A model generated the notes under the pieces. The model was not told where the DNA came from and searched no databases. It saw nothing but the letters and a program-made list of their open reading frames with translations. Shown here one piece after another: positions 55,054-64,000 of a stretch of DNA of 64,000 bases. The position numbers and the translations under genes are program-made. Position 1 is the first letter of the stretch; every line of letters begins with the position of its first letter. Where the stretch lies: positions 2,170,001 to 2,234,000 of the forward strand of contig NZ_FNSC01000001.1 in the NCBI RefSeq assembly GCF_900105355.1, in the 5' to 3' direction. The stretch is from Pseudomonas anguilliseptica. Its GTDB lineage: Bacteria > Pseudomonadota > Gammaproteobacteria > Pseudomonadales > Pseudomonadaceae.

Positions 55054-56250
55054 TCAACTGTTGGGCAGCAAACGCACGGTCAGACTCTTGATATAGCGGG
55101 TTTCATTGATGGCCGGGTGTACTGGATGGTCCGGGCCCTGGGCCCCACGCTCGAGCATCTGAATATTGCGATCCAGATGGCGTGCGCTGGTCAACAGGAT
55201 GTTCTGCAAGTTGTCTTCTTCCAGGTGCATGGAGCAACTGGCGCTGATCAGGATGCCGTCCTTGTTGAGCAGGCGCATGGCCTGCTCATTTAGGCGGCGG
55301 TAGGCACCTTCACCGTTTTTCAGGTCTTTCTTGCGTTTGATAAAGGCGGGAGGGTCGGCGACGATCACGTCGAAGCGTTCTTCGGCGGATTTCAGCTGTT
55401 TCAGCGCCTCGAACACATCACCTTCGACACAGGCCACCTTGTCGGTCAGGCCATTGAGGGCCGCGTTGCGCTCTACGCCGTCGAGGGCAAAGCCGGAAGC
55501 GTCCACGCACATCACGTCACTGGCGCCGAAGGCCGCAGCCTGCACACCCCAACCGCCGATGTAGCTGAACAGATCGAGTACGCGCTTGCCCTTGACGTAA
55601 GGCGCCAGGCGCGCACGGTTCATGCGGTGGTCGTAGAACCAGCCGGTTTTCTGGCCTTCGATCACCGGGGCTTCGAACTTCACCCCGTTTTCTTCCAGGG
55701 CGACCCACTCCGGCACCACGCCAAACGGGGTTTCCACATAACGTGCCAGGCCTTCGGCATCGCGGGCGGCGGAGTCGTTCTTGAGCAGGATGCCGCTGGG
55801 CTTGCACACCTGGATCAGCGCAGCGAGCACGTCATCCTTGTGCCGTTCCATGGTGGCGGAGGCCAGCTGCACCACCAGAATGTCGAAGAAACGGTCGACC
55901 ACCAGCCCCGGCAGCAGGTCGGAATCGCCGTACACCAGGCGGTAGCAGGGCTTGTCGAACAGCCGCTCGCGCAGGCTCAGGGCGACGTTGAGCCGGTGTA
56001 CCAGCAGCGACTTGTCCAGCACATGTTTGACGTCGCGCGACAGCAGGCGCGCGCAGATCAGGTTGTTCGGGCTCATCGCGACGACACCCAGCGGTTTGCC
56101 GCCGGCAGCTTCGAGCACCGCTTGATCGCCGGCAGCAAAACCACTCAACGGTGTGGCGGCCACGTCGATTTCGTTGCTGTAGACCCACAGGTGGCCGGCG
56201 CGCAAGCGTCGATCGGCATTGGCTTTCAGGCGCAGGCTGGGCAGGGACAT
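55054..56250 (-). CDS. rlmI: class I SAM-dependent rRNA methyltransferase (RlmI-like)
   Basis: Encodes 398 residues: an N-terminal PUA domain (about 2-80) and a Rossmann methyltransferase with the SAM site VLDLFSYIGGWGVQAAAFGA, DPPAFIKRKKD (motif IV) and SASCSMH (catalytic-cysteine stretch). RlmI methylates 23S rRNA C1962. Symbol assigned by domain order and length. It is divergent from the HDOD gene. Confidence 0.85.
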   Translation of the reverse strand: MSLPSLRLKANADRRLRAGHLWVYSNEIDVAATPLSGFAAGDQAVLEAAGGKPLGVVAMSPNNLICARLLSRDVKHVLDKSLLVHRLNVALSLRERLFDKPCYRLVYGDSDLLPGLVVDRFFDILVVQLASATMERHKDDVLAALIQVCKPSGILLKNDSAARDAEGLARYVETPFGVVPEWVALEENGVKFEAPVIEGQKTGWFYDHRMNRARLAPYVKGKRVLDLFSYIGGWGVQAAAFGASDVMCVDASGFALDGVERNAALNGLTDKVACVEGDVFEALKQLKSAEERFDVIVADPPAFIKRKKDLKNGEGAYRRLNEQAMRLLNKDGILISASCSMHLEEDNLQNILLTSARHLDRNIQMLERGAQGPDHPVHPAINETRYIKSLTVRLLPNS

Positions 56251-56381
56251 GCTGGGGACTCCGAAAAAAGAGCGGAATTATAGCGGGTTCGCTGGCCTTG
56301 CGGCGGTTACAAAAGTCGCCTGTGGAAGTGCTGGTGGTTTAGCTAGACTGTGCATCACTTCTCACACCGGTTGTTCCCCTC

Positions 56382-57248
56382 ATGTCCCAAGAGCTTTCCG
56401 CCGAATATATCCAGCAAGTGTTGCAGGGCATTAGCGTGCCGCCGCAGCCGCAGATCATGGTGGATTTGCAGATGGAACAGGTGATGCCGAACCCGGATCT
56501 GCGCGCCATCGCCAAGCTGATCGGTCAGGATCCTGGCCTGTCCGGCGCGCTGCTGAAACTGGTGAACTCCCCGTTCTTCGGCCTGACCAATCGCATCGCC
56601 TCGATCCAGCAGGCGGTCAACCTGTTGGGCTGCAATACGGTGATCAACCTGATCAATGCGCAGTCGATCCGCGGCGAGCTGACTGATGAGGCCATCGTCA
56701 CCCTCAACCGCTTCTGGGACACCGCTCAGGATGTGGCGATGACCTGTCTGACCCTGGCCAAACGCATCGGTTATCACTCGCCGGACGAGGCCTACACCCT
56801 CGGTCTGTTCCACAATTGCGGCATTCCGCTGATGCTCAAGCGTTTCCCCAATTACATGACCGTGCTGGAAGAGGCCTACGCCAGCGCCACCGGCGAGCGC
56901 CGCGTGGTGGATACCGAGAATCGCCTGCTCAATACCAATCACGCGGTGGTCGGCTACTTCACTGCCAAGTCGTGGAATCTGCCGCTGCACCTGTGCGAAG
57001 CCATTGCCAGTCACCACAACGCCCTGGCGATTTTCACCGAGGACGCCAGCCGCGATGCACAGCTGAAAACCCTGCTGGCAATTCTGAAGATGGCCGAGCA
57101 TATCTGTGAAAGTCATCTGGTGCTGGGTAATCAGCCGGACGACTATGAGTGGCAGAGCATCGAGCAGCTGGTGCTGGAGTATGTCGGGCTATCGGAGTAT
57201 GACTTCGAAAACCTGCGCGAAAGCATCCGCGATATGGGGGCGAATTAG
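56382..57248 (+). CDS. HDOD domain signalling protein
   Basis: Encodes 288 residues that are nearly all one HDOD domain (HD-related output domain): IAKLIGQDPGLSGALLKLVN, FFGLTNRIASIQQAVNLLG, YTLGLFHNCGIPLML. It lacks the HD metal dyad, so it is likely a protein-interaction module. Such genes often act in motility, biofilm or stress signalling; here there is no receiver or other domain. Confidence 0.87.
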   Translation: MSQELSAEYIQQVLQGISVPPQPQIMVDLQMEQVMPNPDLRAIAKLIGQDPGLSGALLKLVNSPFFGLTNRIASIQQAVNLLGCNTVINLINAQSIRGELTDEAIVTLNRFWDTAQDVAMTCLTLAKRIGYHSPDEAYTLGLFHNCGIPLMLKRFPNYMTVLEEAYASATGERRVVDTENRLLNTNHAVVGYFTAKSWNLPLHLCEAIASHHNALAIFTEDASRDAQLKTLLAILKMAEHICESHLVLGNQPDDYEWQSIEQLVLEYVGLSEYDFENLRESIRDMGAN

Positions 57249-57331
57249 CAGCCTGCTGGCCTGTCTCGTCGCTCCGGGGGCATTCCTGCTAAGGTAGGCG
57301 CCCGCTCGGATTGCTCAGCTGATCACTTGCT

Positions 57332-58144
57332 ATGCCAGAACTTCCTGAAGTAGAAACCACTCGCCGCGGCATCGCGCCATTTCTTGAAGGCCAGCGCGTC
57401 AGCCGGGTGATCGTGCGCGAACGCCGCCTGCGCTGGCCGATCCCCGAAGGCCTGGATATTCAGCTGTCCGGGCAGCGTATCGAATGTGTTGAACGGCGCG
57501 CCAAATACCTGCTGATCAAAGCCGAAACCGGAAGTCTGATCAGCCACCTGGGTATGTCCGGCAGTCTGCGACTGGTCGAAACGGGTTTGCCGGCGGCCAA
57601 GCATGAGCATGTGGATATCGAGCTGGAATCGGGGCTGGCCCTGCGCTACACCGATCCGCGGCGCTTCGGCGCGCTGCTGTGGAGCAGTGATCCGCTGAGC
57701 CATGTGTTGCTCAGCAAGCTGGGGCCGGAACCGTTGACCGATCTGTTTGACGGCGAGAGGCTGTTTCAACTGTCCCGTGGCCGGGCCATGGCGATCAAGC
57801 CCTTTATCATGGACAACGCCGTGGTGGTCGGTGTCGGTAATATCTACGCCAGCGAGGCGCTGTTTGCTGCAGGCATCGACCCGCGCCGTGAGGCCGGCTC
57901 GGTGTCGCGGGCGCGTTATCTGACTCTGGCGGATGAGATCAAGCGTATCCTCGCCCATGCCATCGAGCGTGGCGGCACCACCCTGCGTGACTTTGTCGGT
58001 GGCGATGGCCAGCCGGGTTATTTCCAGCAGGAACTGTTTGTCTATGGGCGCGGCGGTGAATTTTGCAAGCACTGTGGAAGCACCCTGCGTGAGGTCAAAC
58101 TAGGCCAGCGCGCCAGCGTGTATTGTCCGCGCTGCCAACGCTAA
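57332..58144 (+). CDS. mutM: formamidopyrimidine-DNA glycosylase
   Basis: Encodes 270 residues. The N terminus [13 protein letters not shown] carries the catalytic Pro2 and Glu3. The helix-two-turn-helix region [20 protein letters not shown] is conserved, and the zinc finger spans the last 26 residues (CKHCG...YCPRCQR). It excises 8-oxoguanine. Confidence 0.96.
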   Translation: MPELPEVETTRRGIAPFLEGQRVSRVIVRERRLRWPIPEGLDIQLSGQRIECVERRAKYLLIKAETGSLISHLGMSGSLRLVETGLPAAKHEHVDIELESGLALRYTDPRRFGALLWSSDPLSHVLLSKLGPEPLTDLFDGERLFQLSRGRAMAIKPFIMDNAVVVGVGNIYASEALFAAGIDPRREAGSVSRARYLTLADEIKRILAHAIERGGTTLRDFVGGDGQPGYFQQELFVYGRGGEFCKHCGSTLREVKLGQRASVYCPRCQR

Positions 58145-58226
58145 GGATTTGTCGTCGGGCTAGATTTGCCCGTCATACGCTGATGACTGAACCGTTTACA
58201 CAATAATAAGAACGACCGAGGTATTG

Positions 58227-58543
58227 ATGTCCGGTAACTATCTGCCCCGCAATCCTCTGGCCGAGTGGGTTGGCCGCGTGGCGCTGAAACTGATGGGGTG
58301 GCGTATCGAGGGCGAGCTGCCGAAGCTCGACAAGTTCGTGGTAATCGGCGCGCACCACACGTCTAACTGGGACTTCGTAATCTTTATCGCAGTGAAGTTT
58401 GTACTGCGTCTGAATGCCCGTTGGTTTGGCAAGCACACGGTATTCAATTGGCCGTTTGGCGGACTGATGCGACTGTGGGGCGGCATTCCTATATACCGCG
58501 AGCGTCAGGGCAATACGGTTGAGCAGGCGGTGCAGGCCTTTAG
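58227..58543 (+). pseudogene. PlsC-like acyltransferase, 5' part, interrupted by IS elements
   Basis: Starts MSGNYLPRNPLAEWVGRVAL with GAGG upstream and includes the catalytic HX4D motif as AHHTSNWDFVIF. The frame ends at AF, where the IS insertion begins. Joining 58227-58543 to 61219-61480 gives an intact 192-residue frame reading QAFSEHQQFML across the junction, so one TTAG is the target duplication. The gene is therefore disrupted, not degenerate. Confidence 0.88.
58540..58543. repeat. target-site duplication TTAG, left
   Basis: TTAG directly precedes the outer IS end; the same four bases follow the other outer end at 61215-61218. Confidence 0.85.
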
Positions 58544-59735
58544 GGATGGTCTGAAGTAGCCCTGTATTTCCGGTCAACTTCAGCCTCCGCTGATTTTGAA
58601 AGCGGAAAACTGATCAAAAACGATCAAGTCATCCGCTCATTTCGGTGTTTCTGGCCGCCGCGAGCACCTCGCAGCGGTCATTTCCCACATTACAGGCGCA
58701 CCTCTCCTGCATTCGTCAGCAAATGTCGACGGGCCATCCACAGGTTCGACAGGGCGAACAGCGTTACCAGTTGTGCGGTGTTTTTGGCCAGGCCACGGAA
58801 GCGCGTCTTCACATAGCCGAACTGCCGCTTGATCACCCGAAACGGGTGCTCGACCTTGGCGCGCACCTGGGCTTTGGCCTTCTCGATCTTGCGCTTGGCT
58901 TTGTATAGCGCGCTGCGCTTACTCAACGTGTTGTACGTACTGCGGCGGGCTGCGATCTGCCAGATCACTTCACGGCCTTCATGTTCTGGCCGCTTCTCTA
59001 CGCCGGTGTAACCCGCGTCGGCACCCACCATGTTTTCTTTGCCGTGTAGCAGCTTGTCGACCTGAGTAACGTCTGCAACATTGGCTGCCGTGCCGACCAC
59101 GCTATGCACTAAACCCGACTCGTCATCGACGCCGATGTGCGCCTTCATGCCGAAGTAATACTGGTTTCCCTTCTTGGTCTGGTGCATTTCCGGGTCACGC
59201 TTACCGTCCTTGTTCTTGGTCGAACTCGGCGCATTGATCAGCGTGGCATCGACGATGGTGCCTTGGCGCAATGACAAACCGCGGTCACCCAAATAGCCAT
59301 TGATGACGGCCAAGATGCCCGCAGCCAGTTCGTGTTTCTCCAGCAATCGGCGGAAGTTGAGGATGGTGGTTTCGTCGGGAATGCGCTCCAGGCTCAGACC
59401 CGCAAACTGGCGCAGGATGGTGGTCTCGTACAGAGCCTCCTCCATCGCCGGGTCGCTGTAGCCGAACCAGTTCTGCATCAAATGAACCCGTAACATCGCC
59501 ATCAGCGGATAGGCTGGACGTCCGCCTTCACCCTTGGGGTAATGCGGTTCGATCAAGGCAATCAAACCCTTCCACGGCACAACCTGATCCATCTCGATCA
59601 GGAACAGCTCTTTGCGGGTTTGCTTGCGCTTGCCGGCGTACTCGGCGTCGGCGAAGGTCATCTGCTTCATCGGAAAACTCGGCGGGTGGAGTTCAGGTAT
59701 TTTGCCAAATTCAGGAAGTCTTCTTCAGGGTTTCC
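58544..59735 (-). mobile_element. IS5-family insertion sequence, copy 1
   Basis: About 1192 bases with ends GGATGGTCTGAAGTAG (outer) and GGAAACCCTGAAGAAG (inner, on the minus strand). The inner side is followed by CTAA, the complement of TTAG, not by a direct TTAG repeat. Confidence 0.82.
58690..59670 (-). CDS. IS5-family transposase, copy 1
   Basis: Encodes 326 residues of the IS5-subgroup DDE transposases. Visible catalytic regions are IVDATLI (D), VGADAGYTGVEKR (D) and KVEHPFRVIKRQFGYVKTRF (E in a YREK-like block). It differs from copy 2 at about 15 residues, mostly between residues 230 and 285. Confidence 0.92.
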   Translation of the reverse strand: MKQMTFADAEYAGKRKQTRKELFLIEMDQVVPWKGLIALIEPHYPKGEGGRPAYPLMAMLRVHLMQNWFGYSDPAMEEALYETTILRQFAGLSLERIPDETTILNFRRLLEKHELAAGILAVINGYLGDRGLSLRQGTIVDATLINAPSSTKNKDGKRDPEMHQTKKGNQYYFGMKAHIGVDDESGLVHSVVGTAANVADVTQVDKLLHGKENMVGADAGYTGVEKRPEHEGREVIWQIAARRSTYNTLSKRSALYKAKRKIEKAKAQVRAKVEHPFRVIKRQFGYVKTRFRGLAKNTAQLVTLFALSNLWMARRHLLTNAGEVRL

Positions 59736-60023
59736 CTAACGTGCGTATATGGACTCTCCCCACAAGTAGTGAGCAAAGCTTTGCTTTTGCACCTGTCGTC
59801 AGCGCGGTTGCATTCGTATATCCGGCCTGTTTTGGGCTCACCGCCCTGGCCACTCTGTAGTTCGCGCAGCGGGGGGCAAGCGTTCAATCGATCACGCGGA
59901 TCATGATTGTTATCGGCCTTATTCCGCTGCAGGACTCGCCTGTTCCGACAGTGCTGCTGCTCACCACAACCACAAGAAAACCATCTCTCCCTTCTGATTA
60001 CCCCGCCGTCAGGCGGGCTTTAG
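59736..60023. other. spacer between the two IS copies
   Basis: This 288-base stretch has no supported gene and does not resemble the acyltransferase. A CCCGCC-GTCA-GGCGGG hairpin with CTTTA (60002-60021) lies at the right edge, resembling a terminator from another locus. CTAA (59736-59739) and TTAG (60020-60023) sit at its two ends. Confidence 0.6.
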
Positions 60024-61214
60024 GGAAACTCTGAATAAGACTTCCTGATTTTGGCAAAATGCCCGGACGCCACCCGCCGAGTTTTCCGATGAAGCAAATG
60101 ACCTTCGCCGATGCCGAGTACGCCGGCAAACGCAAGCAGACCCGCAAAGAGTTGTTCCTGATCGAGATGGATCGGGTGGTGCCGTGGAAGGGTTTGATCG
60201 CACTGATCGAACCGTATTACCCCAAGGGTGAAGGCGGTCGGCCGGCCTATCCGCTGATGGCGATGCTACGTGTGCACCTGATGCAGAACTGGTTCGGCTA
60301 CAGCGACCCAGCGATGGAAGAAGCGCTGTACGAGACCACCATCCTGCGGCAGTTCGCCGGGCTGAGTCTGGAACGTATCCCCGACGAAACCACCATCCTC
60401 AACTTCCGTCGTCTGCTGGAGAAACATGAGTTGGCTGCCGGCATCCTGGCCGTCATCAATGGCTATCTTGGCGACCGTGGCCTGTCGTTGCGCCAAGGCA
60501 CCATCGTCGATGCCACGCTGATCAATGCGCCGAGTTCGACCAAGAACAAGGACGGCAAACGCGACCCAGAGATGCACCAGGCCAAGAAGGGCAACCAATA
60601 CTACTTCGGCATGAAGGCGCACATTGGCGTGGATGACGAGTCGGGGCTGGTACACAGCGTGGTAGGCACGGCGGCCAACGTGGCGGATGTCACTCAGGTC
60701 GACAAGTTGCTGCACGGCGAGGAAAACGTGGTGTGCGCCGATGCGGGTTATACCGGCGTCGAAAAGCGCCCCGAACATGATGGGCGCGAGGTGATCTGGC
60801 AGGTTGCTGCCCGCCGCAGCACCTATAAGAAGCTGGGTAAGAGCAGCCCGCTGTACAAAGCCAAACGCAAGATCGAGAAGGCCAAGGCCCAGGTGCGCGC
60901 CAAGGTTGAGCACCCGTTCCGGGTGATCAAGCGTCAGTTCAGTTATGTAAAGACACGCTTCCGTGGCTTGGCCAAGAACACGGCGCAACTGGTGACGCTG
61001 TTCGCGCTGTCGAACCTGTGGATGGCACGCCGACATTTACTGACCAATGCAGGAGAGGTGCGCCTGTAATGCGGGAAATGGCTGCCGCGAGCTACTCGCG
61101 GCGGCTAAAAACACAGAAATGAATGGGTAATCTGATCGTTTTTGATCGATTTGCCGCTTTCAAAATCGGCGGGGCTGAAGTCAGCCAGAAATACATGGCT
61201 ACTTCAGACCATCC
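60024..61214 (+). mobile_element. IS5-family insertion sequence, copy 2
   Basis: About 1191 bases with inner end GGAAACTCTGAATAAG and outer end the complement of GGATGGTCTGAAGTAG. TTAG occurs directly on both sides (60020-60023 and 61215-61218). Confidence 0.84.
60089..61069 (+). CDS. IS5-family transposase, copy 2
   Basis: Encodes 326 residues starting MKQMTFADAEYAGKRKQTRK; an upstream frame extension is not supported. DDE motifs as in copy 1 with changes such as VCADAGYTGVEKR and KRQFSYVKTRF. Both copies have full-length frames, so both may be active. Confidence 0.93.
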   Translation: MKQMTFADAEYAGKRKQTRKELFLIEMDRVVPWKGLIALIEPYYPKGEGGRPAYPLMAMLRVHLMQNWFGYSDPAMEEALYETTILRQFAGLSLERIPDETTILNFRRLLEKHELAAGILAVINGYLGDRGLSLRQGTIVDATLINAPSSTKNKDGKRDPEMHQAKKGNQYYFGMKAHIGVDDESGLVHSVVGTAANVADVTQVDKLLHGEENVVCADAGYTGVEKRPEHDGREVIWQVAARRSTYKKLGKSSPLYKAKRKIEKAKAQVRAKVEHPFRVIKRQFSYVKTRFRGLAKNTAQLVTLFALSNLWMARRHLLTNAGEVRL

Positions 61215-61218
61215 TTAG
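61215..61218. repeat. target-site duplication TTAG, right
   Basis: Matches the left TTAG at 58540-58543. Confidence 0.85.
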
Positions 61219-61480
61219 CGAACATCAGCAATTTATGCTGATCCTCTCGCCGGAAGGCACGCGCAAAAAGGTCGAACGTTGGAAAATGGGCTTCTATCAC
61301 ATCGCCCTCGGTGCAAACGTGCCGATTGTTCTGGGTGCGTTGGATTATCAGAACAAGCGGGTTTTTATCGGCCCGACCTTTATGCCTAGCGGGGATGAAA
61401 CAGCCGATCTCAAGGAGATTCTGGCTTTTTATCGGCCCTTTATTCCGAAAAAACCTCAATACGCCTTTTATGGCGATTGA
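61219..61480 (+). pseudogene. PlsC-like acyltransferase, 3' part
   Basis: Continues the interrupted acyltransferase with SEHQQFMLILSPEGTRKKV (PEGTR is the family's phosphate-binding motif) to AFYGD. An in-frame upstream ATG lies inside the IS end and would give a partial protein lacking HX4D, so it is not called as a working gene. Confidence 0.85.
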
Positions 61481-61556
61481 CGGCCGTCACGCTGACAATT
61501 ACCAATGCGCTGTTATAGTTAGTCTCACCGCCTCCTAATAGCTGAAGGATCGCCCC

Positions 61557-61895
61557 ATGAAACTGTTCCGCTCAACCGCTGCTGCTCTGGCGCTGACCAC
61601 TGGCCTGCTGGCACTGCCGGCTTATGCTGACGTAGCGCAGCAGAACACTAGCGGCGACCCTCTTTACACGGCTAACGCACCCAAAGCGTTTTCGATGATT
61701 GGCGATCTGCTGATTGCCCGGCCATTGCTGATTGGCGCAACTGCCATTGGTGCTGTGGCTTTCGTGGTGAGCCTGCCGTTCACGGCCGCCGGTGGCAATA
61801 TTGGCGAAGCGGGCCATGCACTGGTCGTTGAGCCAGGCAAGGAAGCTTTTGTGCGCTGCTTGGGCTGCACCACCAGCGGCTATAAGCAGAACTGA
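61557..61895 (+). CDS. small exported membrane-associated protein
   Basis: Encodes 112 residues. A signal peptide ([15 protein letters not shown]) and one hydrophobic stretch ([20 protein letters not shown]) precede a short C-terminal tail with [13 protein letters not shown] do not know its function; similar Pseudomonas proteins carry uninformative names. AAGGATCG precedes the ATG. Confidence 0.75.
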   Translation: MKLFRSTAAALALTTGLLALPAYADVAQQNTSGDPLYTANAPKAFSMIGDLLIARPLLIGATAIGAVAFVVSLPFTAAGGNIGEAGHALVVEPGKEAFVRCLGCTTSGYKQN

Positions 61896-61977
61896 TTGTT
61901 TTATCTACTTCCGGGCTGCCGCGGTGTTTGCTTTGGCAGCCCTGAGAAGTTCTCGTCTGGCGCATCGGTGATCAGCA

Positions 61978-63974
<1,997 letters not shown>

Positions 63975-64000
63975 CTAGATGTGTACATAAAGAACGCTAG

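Larger units (their letters stand above)
58544..61214. mobile_element. two inverted IS5-family elements flanking a short spacer
   Basis: Two roughly 1.19-kb IS copies lie in inverted orientation, transposases pointing outward, with a 288-base spacer. Outer ends read GGATGGTCTGAAGTAG in both directions, inner ends GGAAACNCTGAANAAG. The outer boundaries carry a direct TTAG duplication and the target gene rejoins exactly, so the pair seems to have moved as one unit. Confidence 0.8.

Noticed and set aside
54882-55091. 69-residue frame with a signal-peptide-like start
   Set aside because: No ribosome site, charged nonsense after the hydrophobic part, and overlap with the rlmI terminator and rlmI itself.
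61142-61480. Separate 112-residue acyltransferase-like gene
   Set aside because: The start lies within the IS end; the sequence is the displaced 3' part of the interrupted gene.

Overview
The window is a GC-rich, gene-dense stretch of a gammaproteobacterial chromosome, almost certainly a Pseudomonas. The evidence is gene content and order: yrfG-nudE-cysQ-fabY, an iron ABC transporter beside gcvT-gcvH, rpiA/ilvA, rppH-ptsP, lgt-thyA, glpQ/folA, ilvD, mutM, and ggt with a YfhL-type ferredoxin. From memory, the first part matches the PA5174-PA5181 and PA5214-PA5217 neighbourhoods of P. aeruginosa and the part after about 29 kb matches PA0330-PA0362. The species is not P. aeruginosa itself, because several islands and repeats differ. 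No rRNA, tRNA, CRISPR or prophage was seen.

Layout. 1-7.4 kb: start of a molybdopterin oxidoreductase, fdhD, a LysR regulator, a BON-LysM protein, nucleotide housekeeping genes (yrfG, nudE, cysQ) and the fatty-acid initiation synthase fabY. 7.6-14.2 kb: an acyl-CoA synthetase, a periplasmic iron-binding protein with its permease, gcvT and gcvH (gcvP is not next to them). 14.5-21.5 kb: an amino-acid decarboxylation island with an AdiA-like and a CadA/LdcA-like decarboxylase, a PotE-like antiporter and an orphan binding protein. 21.5-29 kb: EthD-like protein, an operon of SPFH protein, NfeD protein and lipase-like lipoprotein, two divergent L,D-transpeptidases and a stand-alone GspE-like ATPase. 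29-48 kb: core metabolism and envelope genes (rpiA, ilvA, rppH, ptsP, lgt, thyA, folA, ilvD) with several uncharacterised genes, including a DUF2868/DUF3482 membrane protein-GTPase pair. 48-55 kb: a secreted phosphodiesterase carrying a four-repeat hemopexin propeller, then a polyamine-type ABC transporter whose ATPase gene is broken. 55-64 kb: rRNA methyltransferase, HDOD protein, mutM, an acyltransferase interrupted by a pair of inverted IS5-family elements, ggt and a ferredoxin.

The most unusual signals are: (i) the hemopexin propeller, which appears to be inserted into a C-terminal beta-sandwich domain of the phosphodiesterase, with a one-base shift in a T5 run separating the domain's last strands; (ii) an ABC ATPase that has lost its signature motif through a short deletion at a 9-bp repeat; (iii) an acyltransferase split by a two-IS composite element with clean TTAG target duplications; (iv) a three-residue duplication in the nucleotide-binding loop of the acyl-CoA synthetase; (v) the two-decarboxylase island at the place where gcvP might be expected.
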